From Acidobacteria bacterium RIFCSPLOWO2_12_FULL_66_21 (GTDB taxonomy: Bacteria > Acidobacteriota > Vicinamibacteria > Vicinamibacterales > 2-12-FULL-66-21): 58,403 bases of DNA. The notes under the pieces were generated by a model. That model had not been told where the DNA came from and did not search any database. It was given only the letters and a program-made list of their open reading frames with translations. Below, piece by piece: positions 43,655-50,299 of this stretch (the first letter of the stretch is position 1; the number at the start of each line of letters is the position of its first letter). The position numbers and the translations under genes were made by a program. The stretch lies in the NCBI GenBank assembly GCA_001767455.1, contig MELC01000036.1:175680-234082 (forward strand), given 5' to 3'.

Positions 43655-43662
43655 CCGCGCGC

Positions 43663-44226
43663 TTACTTCTTCGTGAACACGCCGCACGCGACCCGCGGTC
43701 CGCCGCTGACTCCGGATTTCGGTTCACCCGTGATTCCCTGATCCGGGTTGCCGTGGATGACAATCGCGGTGCCGTCCGCATCGAAGATCGAGAGCGGGCC
43801 ATCCGACAGCGTCACCCGGGTGGTCGTGGCTTTCAGCGTCCCGCGCCCGTTCGCCCCGGCCTGGAGATTGGGCACGTCGCCCATGTGGAACGGGTGGTTC
43901 GCGTCGGGGTCCGTGTTGCCGGCCGGACCGGGATCGAAGTGGCCGCCCGCCGCGGTGAAATCCGGCTCGCACTTTCCGATCGCGTGGAGGTGCACGCCGT
44001 GCATGCCCGGCTTCAGTCCGCTCGCCGCGACCGTGATGTCCACGACGATGCCGGTGCCGATCTTGCGCTCCGTGAGGTCGGCGGTTCCCGTGATCCCGTC
44101 CCCCTTGATGTCGGCATGCGCGGTCACGGTGCCGGCCGCGCGTGTCGCGGCCGGCGCCTGCGCCAGCCCGATCGCGCCGGCGCCCGCGCACATCAGGATG
44201 GTGGTGTATATCCTGGCTCGAGTCAT
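43663..44226 (-). CDS. sodC: Superoxide dismutase [Cu-Zn]
   Basis: 187 residues with a signal peptide (TTILMCAGAGAIGLAQAPAA). Copper and zinc ligands lie in MHGVHLHAIGKCEP, AAGGHFDP and NHPFHMGDVPNL; IVIHGNPDQ and a final GPRVACG carry the remaining His and the disulfide Cys. It detoxifies superoxide in the periplasm. The ATG at 44226 follows GGAGG. Convergent with the ABC-like gene, divergent from the HAD phosphatase (40 bp between starts). Confidence 0.95.
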   Translation of the reverse strand: MTRARIYTTILMCAGAGAIGLAQAPAATRAAGTVTAHADIKGDGITGTADLTERKIGTGIVVDITVAASGLKPGMHGVHLHAIGKCEPDFTAAGGHFDPGPAGNTDPDANHPFHMGDVPNLQAGANGRGTLKATTTRVTLSDGPLSIFDADGTAIVIHGNPDQGITGEPKSGVSGGPRVACGVFTKK

Positions 44227-44266
44227 GTCGTCCTCCAGCCGCGATTGTAGATCGGCGATTTCAACG

Positions 44267-44956
44267 ATGCGCAAACTGATCCTGTTCGATATCGACGGCA
44301 CGCTCGTTCTCACCGGCGGCGCCGGGCTGCGCGCGATGAACCGCGCGTGCGCGGACATCGCGGGCAACGCCGAAGCGCTCTCGGGCATTCCCGTCGCCGG
44401 CCGCACCGATCGCGTCATCCTCGCGGATGTCGTCAGCCGGCTCGGCCGCACGCTGGACGATCGCCTGCTGGATCATCTTCGCGAGCGCTATCTGGTGCAC
44501 CTTCGGGAGGAGATCGAGCTTCCCGGCCGCGGCGTGAAAGCGGTGATGCCCGGCGTCCGGGGGCTGCTCGACGCCCTGGCGCGGCGCGACGACGTCTTTC
44601 TCGGTCTGCTGACGGGCAACTTCGAGGAAGGCGCCCGCCTCAAGCTCGAGCACTTCGATCTGTGGCGCTACTTCCGCTGCGGCGCGTTTGCCGACGATGC
44701 GGCCGACCGCAACGCGCTCGTGCCCTTCGCGTGGGAACGCGCGCGGCGGCTGGGGCTTCCGGAGCTTGCCGCGCAACACACGCTTGTCGTGGGAGACACG
44801 CCGCACGACATCGCGTGCGCGCGCGAGGTCGGCGCGATGGCGGTGGGCGTGGCGACCGGCGGATTCACCTCGGCCGAGCTTCACGACAGCGGCGCCGACG
44901 TCGTGTTCGAGGACCTGAACGACAGGGAGAGGTTCTTGGAGCTGCTGGATCGGTGA
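44267..44956 (+). CDS. HAD-superfamily phosphatase (phosphoglycolate-phosphatase-like)
   Basis: 229 residues. Motif I D8-I-D10-G-T in LILFDIDGTLVLTGG, motif II LLTGN, motif III Lys in ARLKLEHF, and motif IV VVGDTPHDIACAR. The overall pattern resembles Gph/PGP-like proteins. The start ATGCGCAAAC at 44267 is chosen because upstream sequence is antisense to sodC. No operon partners. The exact substrate is uncertain. Confidence 0.88.
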   Translation: MRKLILFDIDGTLVLTGGAGLRAMNRACADIAGNAEALSGIPVAGRTDRVILADVVSRLGRTLDDRLLDHLRERYLVHLREEIELPGRGVKAVMPGVRGLLDALARRDDVFLGLLTGNFEEGARLKLEHFDLWRYFRCGAFADDAADRNALVPFAWERARRLGLPELAAQHTLVVGDTPHDIACAREVGAMAVGVATGGFTSAELHDSGADVVFEDLNDRERFLELLDR

Positions 44957-44959
44957 GGT

Positions 44960-45190
44960 ACGGAGGAAACGGAGGACACGGGCGAGTCCACCACACGGAG
45001 ACACGGAGTCCACGGAGACGCACGGAGCACTTCCAGTGGCTCGTTGCTTTGGCTGTGACTCGGCGGTTCGCGTGAGGGCAAAGGCGGAGCAGATGGCCGG
45101 TCTGGCGTCGGCCAGACCGGCCTCCGTCTCCGTGCGCTCCGTGTCTCCGTGTGATCGTCTCCGTGCGTTCCGGTGCCTCCGCGAGCTCCG
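44960..45190. repeat. Large inverted repeat upstream of tRNA-Sec
   Basis: Left arm about 44960-45030 (repeated CACGGAGA and ACGGAG units) is complementary to the right arm about 45121-45190 (TCTCCGTG and CTCCGT units). They enclose about 90 nt with a small internal hairpin (CCGGTCTGGC..GCCAGACCGG, 45098-45121). No protein frame is credible. The structure resembles a MITE or an unfamiliar structured element. Confidence 0.65.
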
Positions 45191-45205
45191 CCATGCCGAC
45201 CCAGG

Positions 45206-45211
45206 TACAAT
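45206..45211 (+). promoter_or_regulatory. Minus-10-like TACAAT before the tRNA-Sec gene
   Basis: TACAAT ends 10 nt before the first base of the tRNA, a fitting distance for a tRNA promoter with a short leader. No clear minus-35 is seen. Confidence 0.5.
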
Positions 45212-45221
45212 GGAGGCCCGA

Positions 45222-45320
45222 GGAAGCGAACGGGGCCCGGTGGCCCTCCCGGTCTTCAAAATCGGTCGCTGCCCGCGTTTTCGCGGGCGGGCTGGGTTCG
45301 ACTCCCAGGCGCTTCCGCCA
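45222..45320 (+). tRNA. selC: tRNA-Sec (anticodon TCA)
   Basis: 99 nt. The acceptor stem GGAAGCG pairs with CGCTTCC, followed by discriminator G and encoded CCA (45318-45320). The anticodon stem-loop is CCGGT-CTTCAAA-ATCGG with anticodon TCA. The D arm GGGCC/GGCCC is long. The variable arm is very long (GCCCGCG-TTTT-CGCGGGC), and the T arm is CTGGGTTCGACTCCCAG. Extra-long variable arm, TCA anticodon and long acceptor-T stack are diagnostic for selenocysteine tRNA. It implies selA, selB and selD elsewhere in the genome. Confidence 0.95.
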
Positions 45321-45445
45321 GCCTTCGCTCTCGATCGCAGGCGACGGCTGCGCGCCGAAGCGCCGCAGGCGCGGAGGCGGGCAGTCTCAGACGAGAGCTA
45401 CGGCTGGTAAACCCTGTCATGTCGCGTGGGCGACTTCCGGCTTCC

Positions 45446-46096
45446 TCAGCCTCCCATCCCGACCCCGTAGGCAAGGAGCTTTTCAAACTCCGTCACGACC
45501 CAGCGAATATCGCTGCGGGTGGACCACCAGCGCCTCGGGGTGGACGGATCGTACCGCGTGGCGCGCATGACGATCGTGACGCCCTCGCCTCGAAGCGCCC
45601 GGATGCACGCCATCCGTGCCCGCCGTGTGTGGTACTTGGAGGTGACGACGATGATTCTGCGCCAGTGCGCTCGCGCGGCAAGTGAGGCGAGCGCGTTGCC
45701 TTCCTGCACGGTGTTGTCGACGGAGCCTGGCATGACCACAATCGCGCCCGCGGGAACGTCCAACTGGATGAGCCCGTCGCGAATCGAATCCGTTTCCGAG
45801 GGAAACCTGACGCCTCGCGCGCGGAGTACCGCCTCCGCGTCCTCGAGTTGACCGGGGCTCAACACGACGCGGGGGGCCCATCCGTCGTGATAGAGATCCG
45901 CCGCCTCGAGCCAGCGCTGCACGCGAGTGCCGGACAGCACGACGATCGCGTCCGATTTCTGAAGCGGATCTTCCCTGATCAGATACGTACCGGCGTAGGG
46001 AAGAAAGAGAATGGACGCGAGAATGGCGCACGCGCCAAGCACGACCATCGCGCGCAGGGCGACCGCGCGGAAACGCCGTAGTCCGCTGCCGGGCAT
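45446..46096 (-). CDS. DUF218 (YdcF/ElyC-like) membrane-anchored protein
   Basis: 216 residues. One N-terminal transmembrane segment (AMVVLGACAILASILFLPYA), then a DUF218 domain: AIVVLSGTRVQRWLEAADLY, SETDSIRDGL, IVVMPGSVDNTVQEGNAL and IIVVTSKYHTRRARMA. Proteins of this family act in envelope biogenesis or have unknown function (ElyC affects peptidoglycan and lipid carrier use). It is a single gene with no clear operon partners. Confidence 0.88.
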   Translation of the reverse strand: MPGSGLRRFRAVALRAMVVLGACAILASILFLPYAGTYLIREDPLQKSDAIVVLSGTRVQRWLEAADLYHDGWAPRVVLSPGQLEDAEAVLRARGVRFPSETDSIRDGLIQLDVPAGAIVVMPGSVDNTVQEGNALASLAARAHWRRIIVVTSKYHTRRARMACIRALRGEGVTIVMRATRYDPSTPRRWWSTRSDIRWVVTEFEKLLAYGVGMGG

Positions 46097-46166
46097 CTTT
46101 GGAGGGGGAAAGCGTGATCCAGGTTGGCGGGGCAGTGGTGCCCCGCCCGCCGGGTTCAGTGGAGGG

Positions 46167-46373
46167 TCAGCCTTCGATCAGACGCACTTCCCCGGCGCGC
46201 GGACCCTTGCCGGAATCCTCGGTCGTGAACTCCACGCGCTGGCCCTCGCGCAGCAGCTCGAACACCGCGCCGCGCACGGCGCTGCGATGGAAGAAGTGCT
46301 CGATCCCGCCCTCGTCGCGGATGAATCCGAACCCCTTGTCTATCAGCAGTCGAGCGATGGTCCCGGTCGGCAT
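46167..46373 (-). CDS. Cold-shock-domain protein
   Basis: 68 residues, an S1-like single-strand nucleic-acid binder. RNP1-like segment KGFGFIRDEGG and RNP2-like HFFHRSAV are present; the spacing and ending KGPRAGEVRLI are typical of CspA relatives. A good sigma-70 promoter about 170 nt upstream (46550-46578) predicts a long 5' leader, as seen for many cold-shock genes whose leader RNA controls translation. Confidence 0.9.
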   Translation of the reverse strand: MPTGTIARLLIDKGFGFIRDEGGIEHFFHRSAVRGAVFELLREGQRVEFTTEDSGKGPRAGEVRLIEG

Positions 46374-46549
46374 ACCCGTGTCCTCCGATGAACGGCGCCC
46401 GCCGGATTATCCCGATGGGCGTGCACGAGCTCTGGTGCGGGGGATCGGGCCGTAGGCACGCGACCCGCAAAAGGCAATGGCAGGCGCCGACGAACCAATC
46501 CGCGCGAAAGGTCGCGCCCCGGGGGCGCGCTGAGCTCGAAAACGGGGCC
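46374..46549 (-). promoter_or_regulatory. Long 5' leader of the cold-shock gene
   Basis: About 170 nt between the predicted transcription start (near 46543) and the ATG at 46373. It holds a strong GC hairpin (GCGCCCCGGGGGCGC, near 46514-46528) and no open frame of note. A temperature-responsive leader is plausible by analogy with cspA; the sequence alone does not prove it. Confidence 0.45.
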
Positions 46550-46578
46550 AGTGTAGGGAGTTCCGGACCGGAAGTCAA
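46550..46578 (-). promoter_or_regulatory. Sigma-70 promoter of the cold-shock gene
   Basis: On the minus strand TTGACT (46578-46573), exactly 17 bp spacer, TACACT (46555-46550). This is one of the best promoter matches in the window. Confidence 0.75.
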
Positions 46579-46609
46579 GAAAGCAAGGCTATTTAGCGGC
46601 GCCGAGCGG

Positions 46610-46813
46610 TCACCCCTTCGCGGGAGGCGCGGGCGTACCGGCCGGCTCAGCCGCAGGCTTCGGCGCGGCGGCATGAGTCGTCCAGAAATGCCGCCCGCAG
46701 GCGGCGCAGACCCAGAATTGATCCGGTTTCCATTCACCACCGGGTAAGGGATCGCGCATTTCCATCTGCGCGCCGCACCGCTGGCAGCGCATCGTGAGTC
46801 CGTTTGTGGCCAT
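46610..46813 (-). CDS. Small zinc-ribbon protein
   Basis: 67 residues. Two CxxC pairs, MRCQRCG and VCAACGRHFW, separated by about 20 residues, form a rubredoxin-type zinc ribbon; the C-terminus is Ala/Pro-rich. ATG 46813 (MATNGLTMRC) is preferred over an upstream in-frame TTG. No function can be assigned. Confidence 0.7.
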   Translation of the reverse strand: MATNGLTMRCQRCGAQMEMRDPLPGGEWKPDQFWVCAACGRHFWTTHAAAPKPAAEPAGTPAPPAKG

Positions 46814-46862
46814 TTGTCGCAATTCTAGCCGATCCCAGGGAGGGGGACGGGCACACTTCCCT

Positions 46863-46893
46863 GCAAAGCAGGGGGACAGTCCCCCTTCTTTGC
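46863..46893. repeat. 31-bp near-perfect palindrome
   Basis: GCAAAGCAGGGGGAC and GTCCCCCTTCTTTGC flank a single A: 14 of 15 positions pair. The core GGGGGACAGTCCCCC resembles a known bacterial REP type. It lies between the zinc-ribbon gene and the divergent MocA-like gene, 10 nt upstream of the latter's minus-10. Confidence 0.75.
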
Positions 46894-46914
46894 GTGCGGC
46901 GATAAGATTGCGGC

Positions 46915-47517
46915 ATGGTGCCGGGGCTGATTCTGGCGGCAGGACAATCGTCGCGCATGGGGCGGCCGAAGGCGCTGCTGACGATTCCGCCGCTCGGCGT
47001 CACGTTCGTGCGGCGCCTCGCCGCCGCGCTGTGTGACGGCGGCGCGGAGGAGGCGCTCGTGGTGGGGAGGCCTGACGATCGCGCGCTGCAGGCGGAAGTG
47101 GCCAGCCTGCCTCCGCGCGCGCGGTTCGTCGCCAACCCCGACGCGGATACCGGTCAGCTCAGTTCCGTACTCGCGGGCCTCCGCGTCGCCGATCGGCCCG
47201 GCGTCCACGGCGTCCTCGTCATCCCTGTGGACGTGCCGCTGGTGACCGCGGACACCGTCGCGGCGCTGCTGGCCGCGTATCGCTCCTCGGTCGCGCCGAT
47301 CGTGCGCGCCACCCATCATGGCCGCCATGGCCACCCGGTGATCTTCGCGCGCGCCGTCTTCGACGAGCTGCGCCATGCCGATCCCGCTGCCGGCGCGAAG
47401 TCCGTGCTGCGCGCACACGAAGCGGCGATCGTGAACGTCGAGGTCGAGGACCCCGGCGTCGTCACCGACGTGGACACGCCCGAGGACTACGCGCGGCTCT
47501 TCGGCGGCGCTGTCTGA
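46915..47517 (+). CDS. mocA: MocA-like nucleotidyltransferase (molybdenum cofactor cytidylyl/guanylyltransferase type)
   Basis: 200 residues. NTP-binding loop LILAAGQSSRMGRPKALL, VANPDADTGQLSSV and the metal Asp in VIPVDVPLV, ending EDPGVVTDVDTPEDYARL, typical of MobA/MocA-like proteins that attach a nucleotide to molybdopterin. Together with moaD and moaE it implies use of molybdoenzymes. A minus-10-like TAAGAT (46903-46908) ends 6 nt before the ATG, so the message is probably leaderless. Confidence 0.87.
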   Translation: MVPGLILAAGQSSRMGRPKALLTIPPLGVTFVRRLAAALCDGGAEEALVVGRPDDRALQAEVASLPPRARFVANPDADTGQLSSVLAGLRVADRPGVHGVLVIPVDVPLVTADTVAALLAAYRSSVAPIVRATHHGRHGHPVIFARAVFDELRHADPAAGAKSVLRAHEAAIVNVEVEDPGVVTDVDTPEDYARLFGGAV

Positions 47518-47626
47518 GGGTCGAGCCGGTCCACACTTCACGCAAACTCCACAATCGCTCCACGCGGACCCGACGCGCGGCGGGTGACAGGGCGCATGGA
47601 ATGGGCCAAACTGGGCCCGGTATCCC

Positions 47627-49582
47627 ATGCCGGTTCCACAGGCGCATGCGGGCCGTCCGCGTCGGCTAATCCTGTCCGTCCTCGTGCTTCTGCTGCTGCC
47701 GGGAGCCGCGGTCGTGTGGCTCGGTGTGCAGCTCCTCAGCCAGGATCGCGAGCTCGAAGCGCGCCAGCGCGACGAGCGCCGTGAGAGCACGGCCGACGTG
47801 CTCGCCGCGGCGCTCGAACAATCGGTCGCGACCTCAGAGCGGCGCCTGCGCGCGGGCGATATGACATGGGCGGCCGCCTACCGGGACACAGTGGCGCTCA
47901 CGCTGCGCGCGTCAGGCGTGGACGCGTATCCGCGAGGCAGGCTGTTGTTCCAGCCGCGCCTGCCGGCCGGCGATGCCGGGCACGAGGATCCGGGGGCGTT
48001 CGCAAACGGCGAAGCGCTCGAATATCGCGACCGGAATCTCTCCGCCGCGGCCGCCGCATTCCGCGCCGCAGCCGTCTCCTTCGATCCGCATGTGCGCGCG
48101 GGCGCGCTCCTGCGGGAGGCCCGCGTTCTTCGCAAGATGGGCCGGCCCGACGCCGCCCTCACCGCGTATCGCGAGATGGCGCAGGTCCGCGCCGCGCGCG
48201 TGCTTGGACTGCCGGCCGACGCGGTCGCCCGCCGCACGCGCTGCGCGCTGCTGCACGATCTCGGCCGCCATCGCGAGTGCGACAGCGAAGCGCGCGGATT
48301 TCTGGCGGACCTCCTGGGTGGCACGTGGGCGCTCGACCGCGGCACGTTCGAGGCCTACCTCGCGCAAGCCGAGCGATGGGTTGGTTCGCCTGCCGCCGTG
48401 CCTCCATGGCAAACGGCGCTCGGGGCCGCGGCGGAATGGCTGGCGGCGCACCCGGATCGCGACGCCGGGCGGCAGGTCCTGACGGGGGCGGGCGTCCCCG
48501 TCGCCCTGCTCTGGCAGCGGGTCGACGGCGGCACGCGCGCGTTTCTCGGCGGCCCTGATTTTCAGCGACTGGAATGGTTCGAGCCGATGGCTCGCCGTGC
48601 AGCGGCGCGTGGGTTCCGCGTAGCGCTTTCGGCCGCGGACGATGTCGTCGTGTTCGGCGACGCGTTGACAGGAAGTGCGATCGCGCGGCGGCGCTCGTTC
48701 GAAACGGGCCTCCCATGGACCATGCTGGTCGGTGACGACGGAACTGCACAGGACGGCAGCTTCGCGTCGCGGCGGCGCCTGCTGCTCGCAGCGCTGGCGC
48801 TGCTGATGGCGATCGTCGCGTCCGGGGCCTATTTCATCACCCGATCGATGGGCCGCGAGCTCGCGGTCGCGCGGCTGCAGACCGATTTCGTCTCCGCCGT
48901 CTCGCACGAATTCCGCACGCCGCTGACCTCGCTGCAGCAGTTCACCGCCCTCCTCAACGACGCCGAGGAGCCGCCGGCAGCCAAGCGCAAGCAGTTCTAC
49001 GAGGCGCAGGCGCGCGGCGTCGAACGGCTCCGCCGGCTGGTCGAATCGCTCCTCGACTTCGGCCGCATGGAAGCCGGCGCCCGGCCGTACCGGCGCGAGC
49101 CGCTCGATGCCCGTTCGCTCGCGGGCCGCGTGACGCGCGAGTTCGAGCGCGAGGCCGCCGCTCTGGGATTCACGATCGTGCTGCGCGAGGGTGCGGCCGA
49201 TGCGGTGGTAACGGGCGACGAGGAGGCGCTCTCCCGCGCGCTGTGGAACCTCCTCGACAACGCCGTCAAGTACTCCGGCGAGAGCCGCCGGATCGAGGTC
49301 AGTTGCGAGCGCGACGGATCCTGCGTGATCCTCGCCGTCCGCGACGAGGGGCTCGGGATACCAAAGGACGAGCAGACGAAGATCTTCGACAAGTTCGTGC
49401 GCGGCGAGGCGAGCCGCACGCGCGGGATCAAGGGCACCGGCATCGGGCTCGCGATGGTGCGGCACATCGTCTCCGCGCACGGCGGATCGGTGCGCGTACG
49501 GAGCGAACCCGGGTGCGGCAGCACCTTCTCGATCGGGCTGCCCGCGTGGACGGAAGATGCGCCGGTATCGTCCGCCGGATGA
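47627..49582 (+). CDS. Sensor histidine kinase
   Basis: 651 residues. Transmembrane segment 13-35, a large periplasmic region (about 36-380) with TPR-like helices around residues 130-190 (AAAAFRAAAVSFDPHVRAGA, REARVLRKMGRPDAALTAYR), second transmembrane segment about 383-405, then the HisKA domain with H-box VSHEFRTPLTSL (His near residue 426) and a complete HATPase: N box NLLDNAVKYSG, G1 DEGLGIP, F box IFDKFVRGE, and G2 GTGIGLAM. It is coupled to the response regulator by an ATGA overlap. The signal is unknown. Confidence 0.93.
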   Translation: MPVPQAHAGRPRRLILSVLVLLLLPGAAVVWLGVQLLSQDRELEARQRDERRESTADVLAAALEQSVATSERRLRAGDMTWAAAYRDTVALTLRASGVDAYPRGRLLFQPRLPAGDAGHEDPGAFANGEALEYRDRNLSAAAAAFRAAAVSFDPHVRAGALLREARVLRKMGRPDAALTAYREMAQVRAARVLGLPADAVARRTRCALLHDLGRHRECDSEARGFLADLLGGTWALDRGTFEAYLAQAERWVGSPAAVPPWQTALGAAAEWLAAHPDRDAGRQVLTGAGVPVALLWQRVDGGTRAFLGGPDFQRLEWFEPMARRAAARGFRVALSAADDVVVFGDALTGSAIARRRSFETGLPWTMLVGDDGTAQDGSFASRRRLLLAALALLMAIVASGAYFITRSMGRELAVARLQTDFVSAVSHEFRTPLTSLQQFTALLNDAEEPPAAKRKQFYEAQARGVERLRRLVESLLDFGRMEAGARPYRREPLDARSLAGRVTREFEREAAALGFTIVLREGAADAVVTGDEEALSRALWNLLDNAVKYSGESRRIEVSCERDGSCVILAVRDEGLGIPKDEQTKIFDKFVRGEASRTRGIKGTGIGLAMVRHIVSAHGGSVRVRSEPGCGSTFSIGLPAWTEDAPVSSAG

Positions 49583-49608
49583 AGGCCGCGTACAGGGAGC
49601 GCACAATC

Positions 49609-50286
49609 ATGCCCCGCATTCTTGTCGTCGAGGACGAACCCGACATCGCCCTGGGCCTCCAGGAGGATCTGACCAAGCATGGGAATGTGGTCGAGATCGT
49701 GCGCGACGGCGACGCGGCGGTCCGGCGGGGGACGGGCGAGCCGTGGGACGTGATCCTCCTCGACATCATGCTGCCGTGCCGCGACGGCTTCGAGGTCTGC
49801 AAGCCGTTACGCAGCGCCGGCGTGCAGACGCCGATCATCATGTTGACGGCCCGGAGCCACGAGGCTGAGAAGATCCTGGGCCTCGAGGACGGCGCCGACG
49901 ACTACGTGACCAAGCCGTTCAGTCCCGCCGAGCTGCGCGCGAGGATCCGGGCGGTCATGCGCCGTTCAGCGCCCGCGCCCGCGTCGGGCATCTTCCGCTT
50001 CGGCGACTGCGAGGTCGACCTCGATCGCGCCGAGATCCGCCGCGCGGGCCGGCCGATCGATGCCACCGCGCTCGAGTTCCGGCTGTTGTCGGCTTTCGTC
50101 CAGGCGCGGGGGCGCGTGCTCAGCCGAGATCGCATCATCGAGCAGGTCTGGGGGGCGAACACGTACATCACCGACCGCGTCGTCGATACGCACATCCTGC
50201 ACCTGCGCAAGAAGATCGAGCCGGAGCCCGCGGCGCCGCGGTTTCTTCTCAGCGTGAGGGGCATCGGGTACCGGTTCGACGCGTAG
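49609..50286 (+). CDS. OmpR-family response regulator
   Basis: 225 residues. Receiver with VVEDEPDIALGL (acidic pair), the phospho-acceptor Asp in VILLDIMLPCRDG, MLTARS and VTKPF; then a winged-helix trans_reg_C domain (EIRRAGRPIDATALEFRLLS, TDRVVDTHILHLRKKIE, RGIGYRF). ATG 49609 follows GGGAG at about 10 nt; an earlier ATG at 49579 overlaps the kinase stop (ATGA) and would add ten residues. Partner of the adjacent sensor kinase. Target genes are unknown. Confidence 0.93.
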   Translation: MPRILVVEDEPDIALGLQEDLTKHGNVVEIVRDGDAAVRRGTGEPWDVILLDIMLPCRDGFEVCKPLRSAGVQTPIIMLTARSHEAEKILGLEDGADDYVTKPFSPAELRARIRAVMRRSAPAPASGIFRFGDCEVDLDRAEIRRAGRPIDATALEFRLLSAFVQARGRVLSRDRIIEQVWGANTYITDRVVDTHILHLRKKIEPEPAAPRFLLSVRGIGYRFDA

Positions 50287-50299
50287 GTTCATCTCGGTA

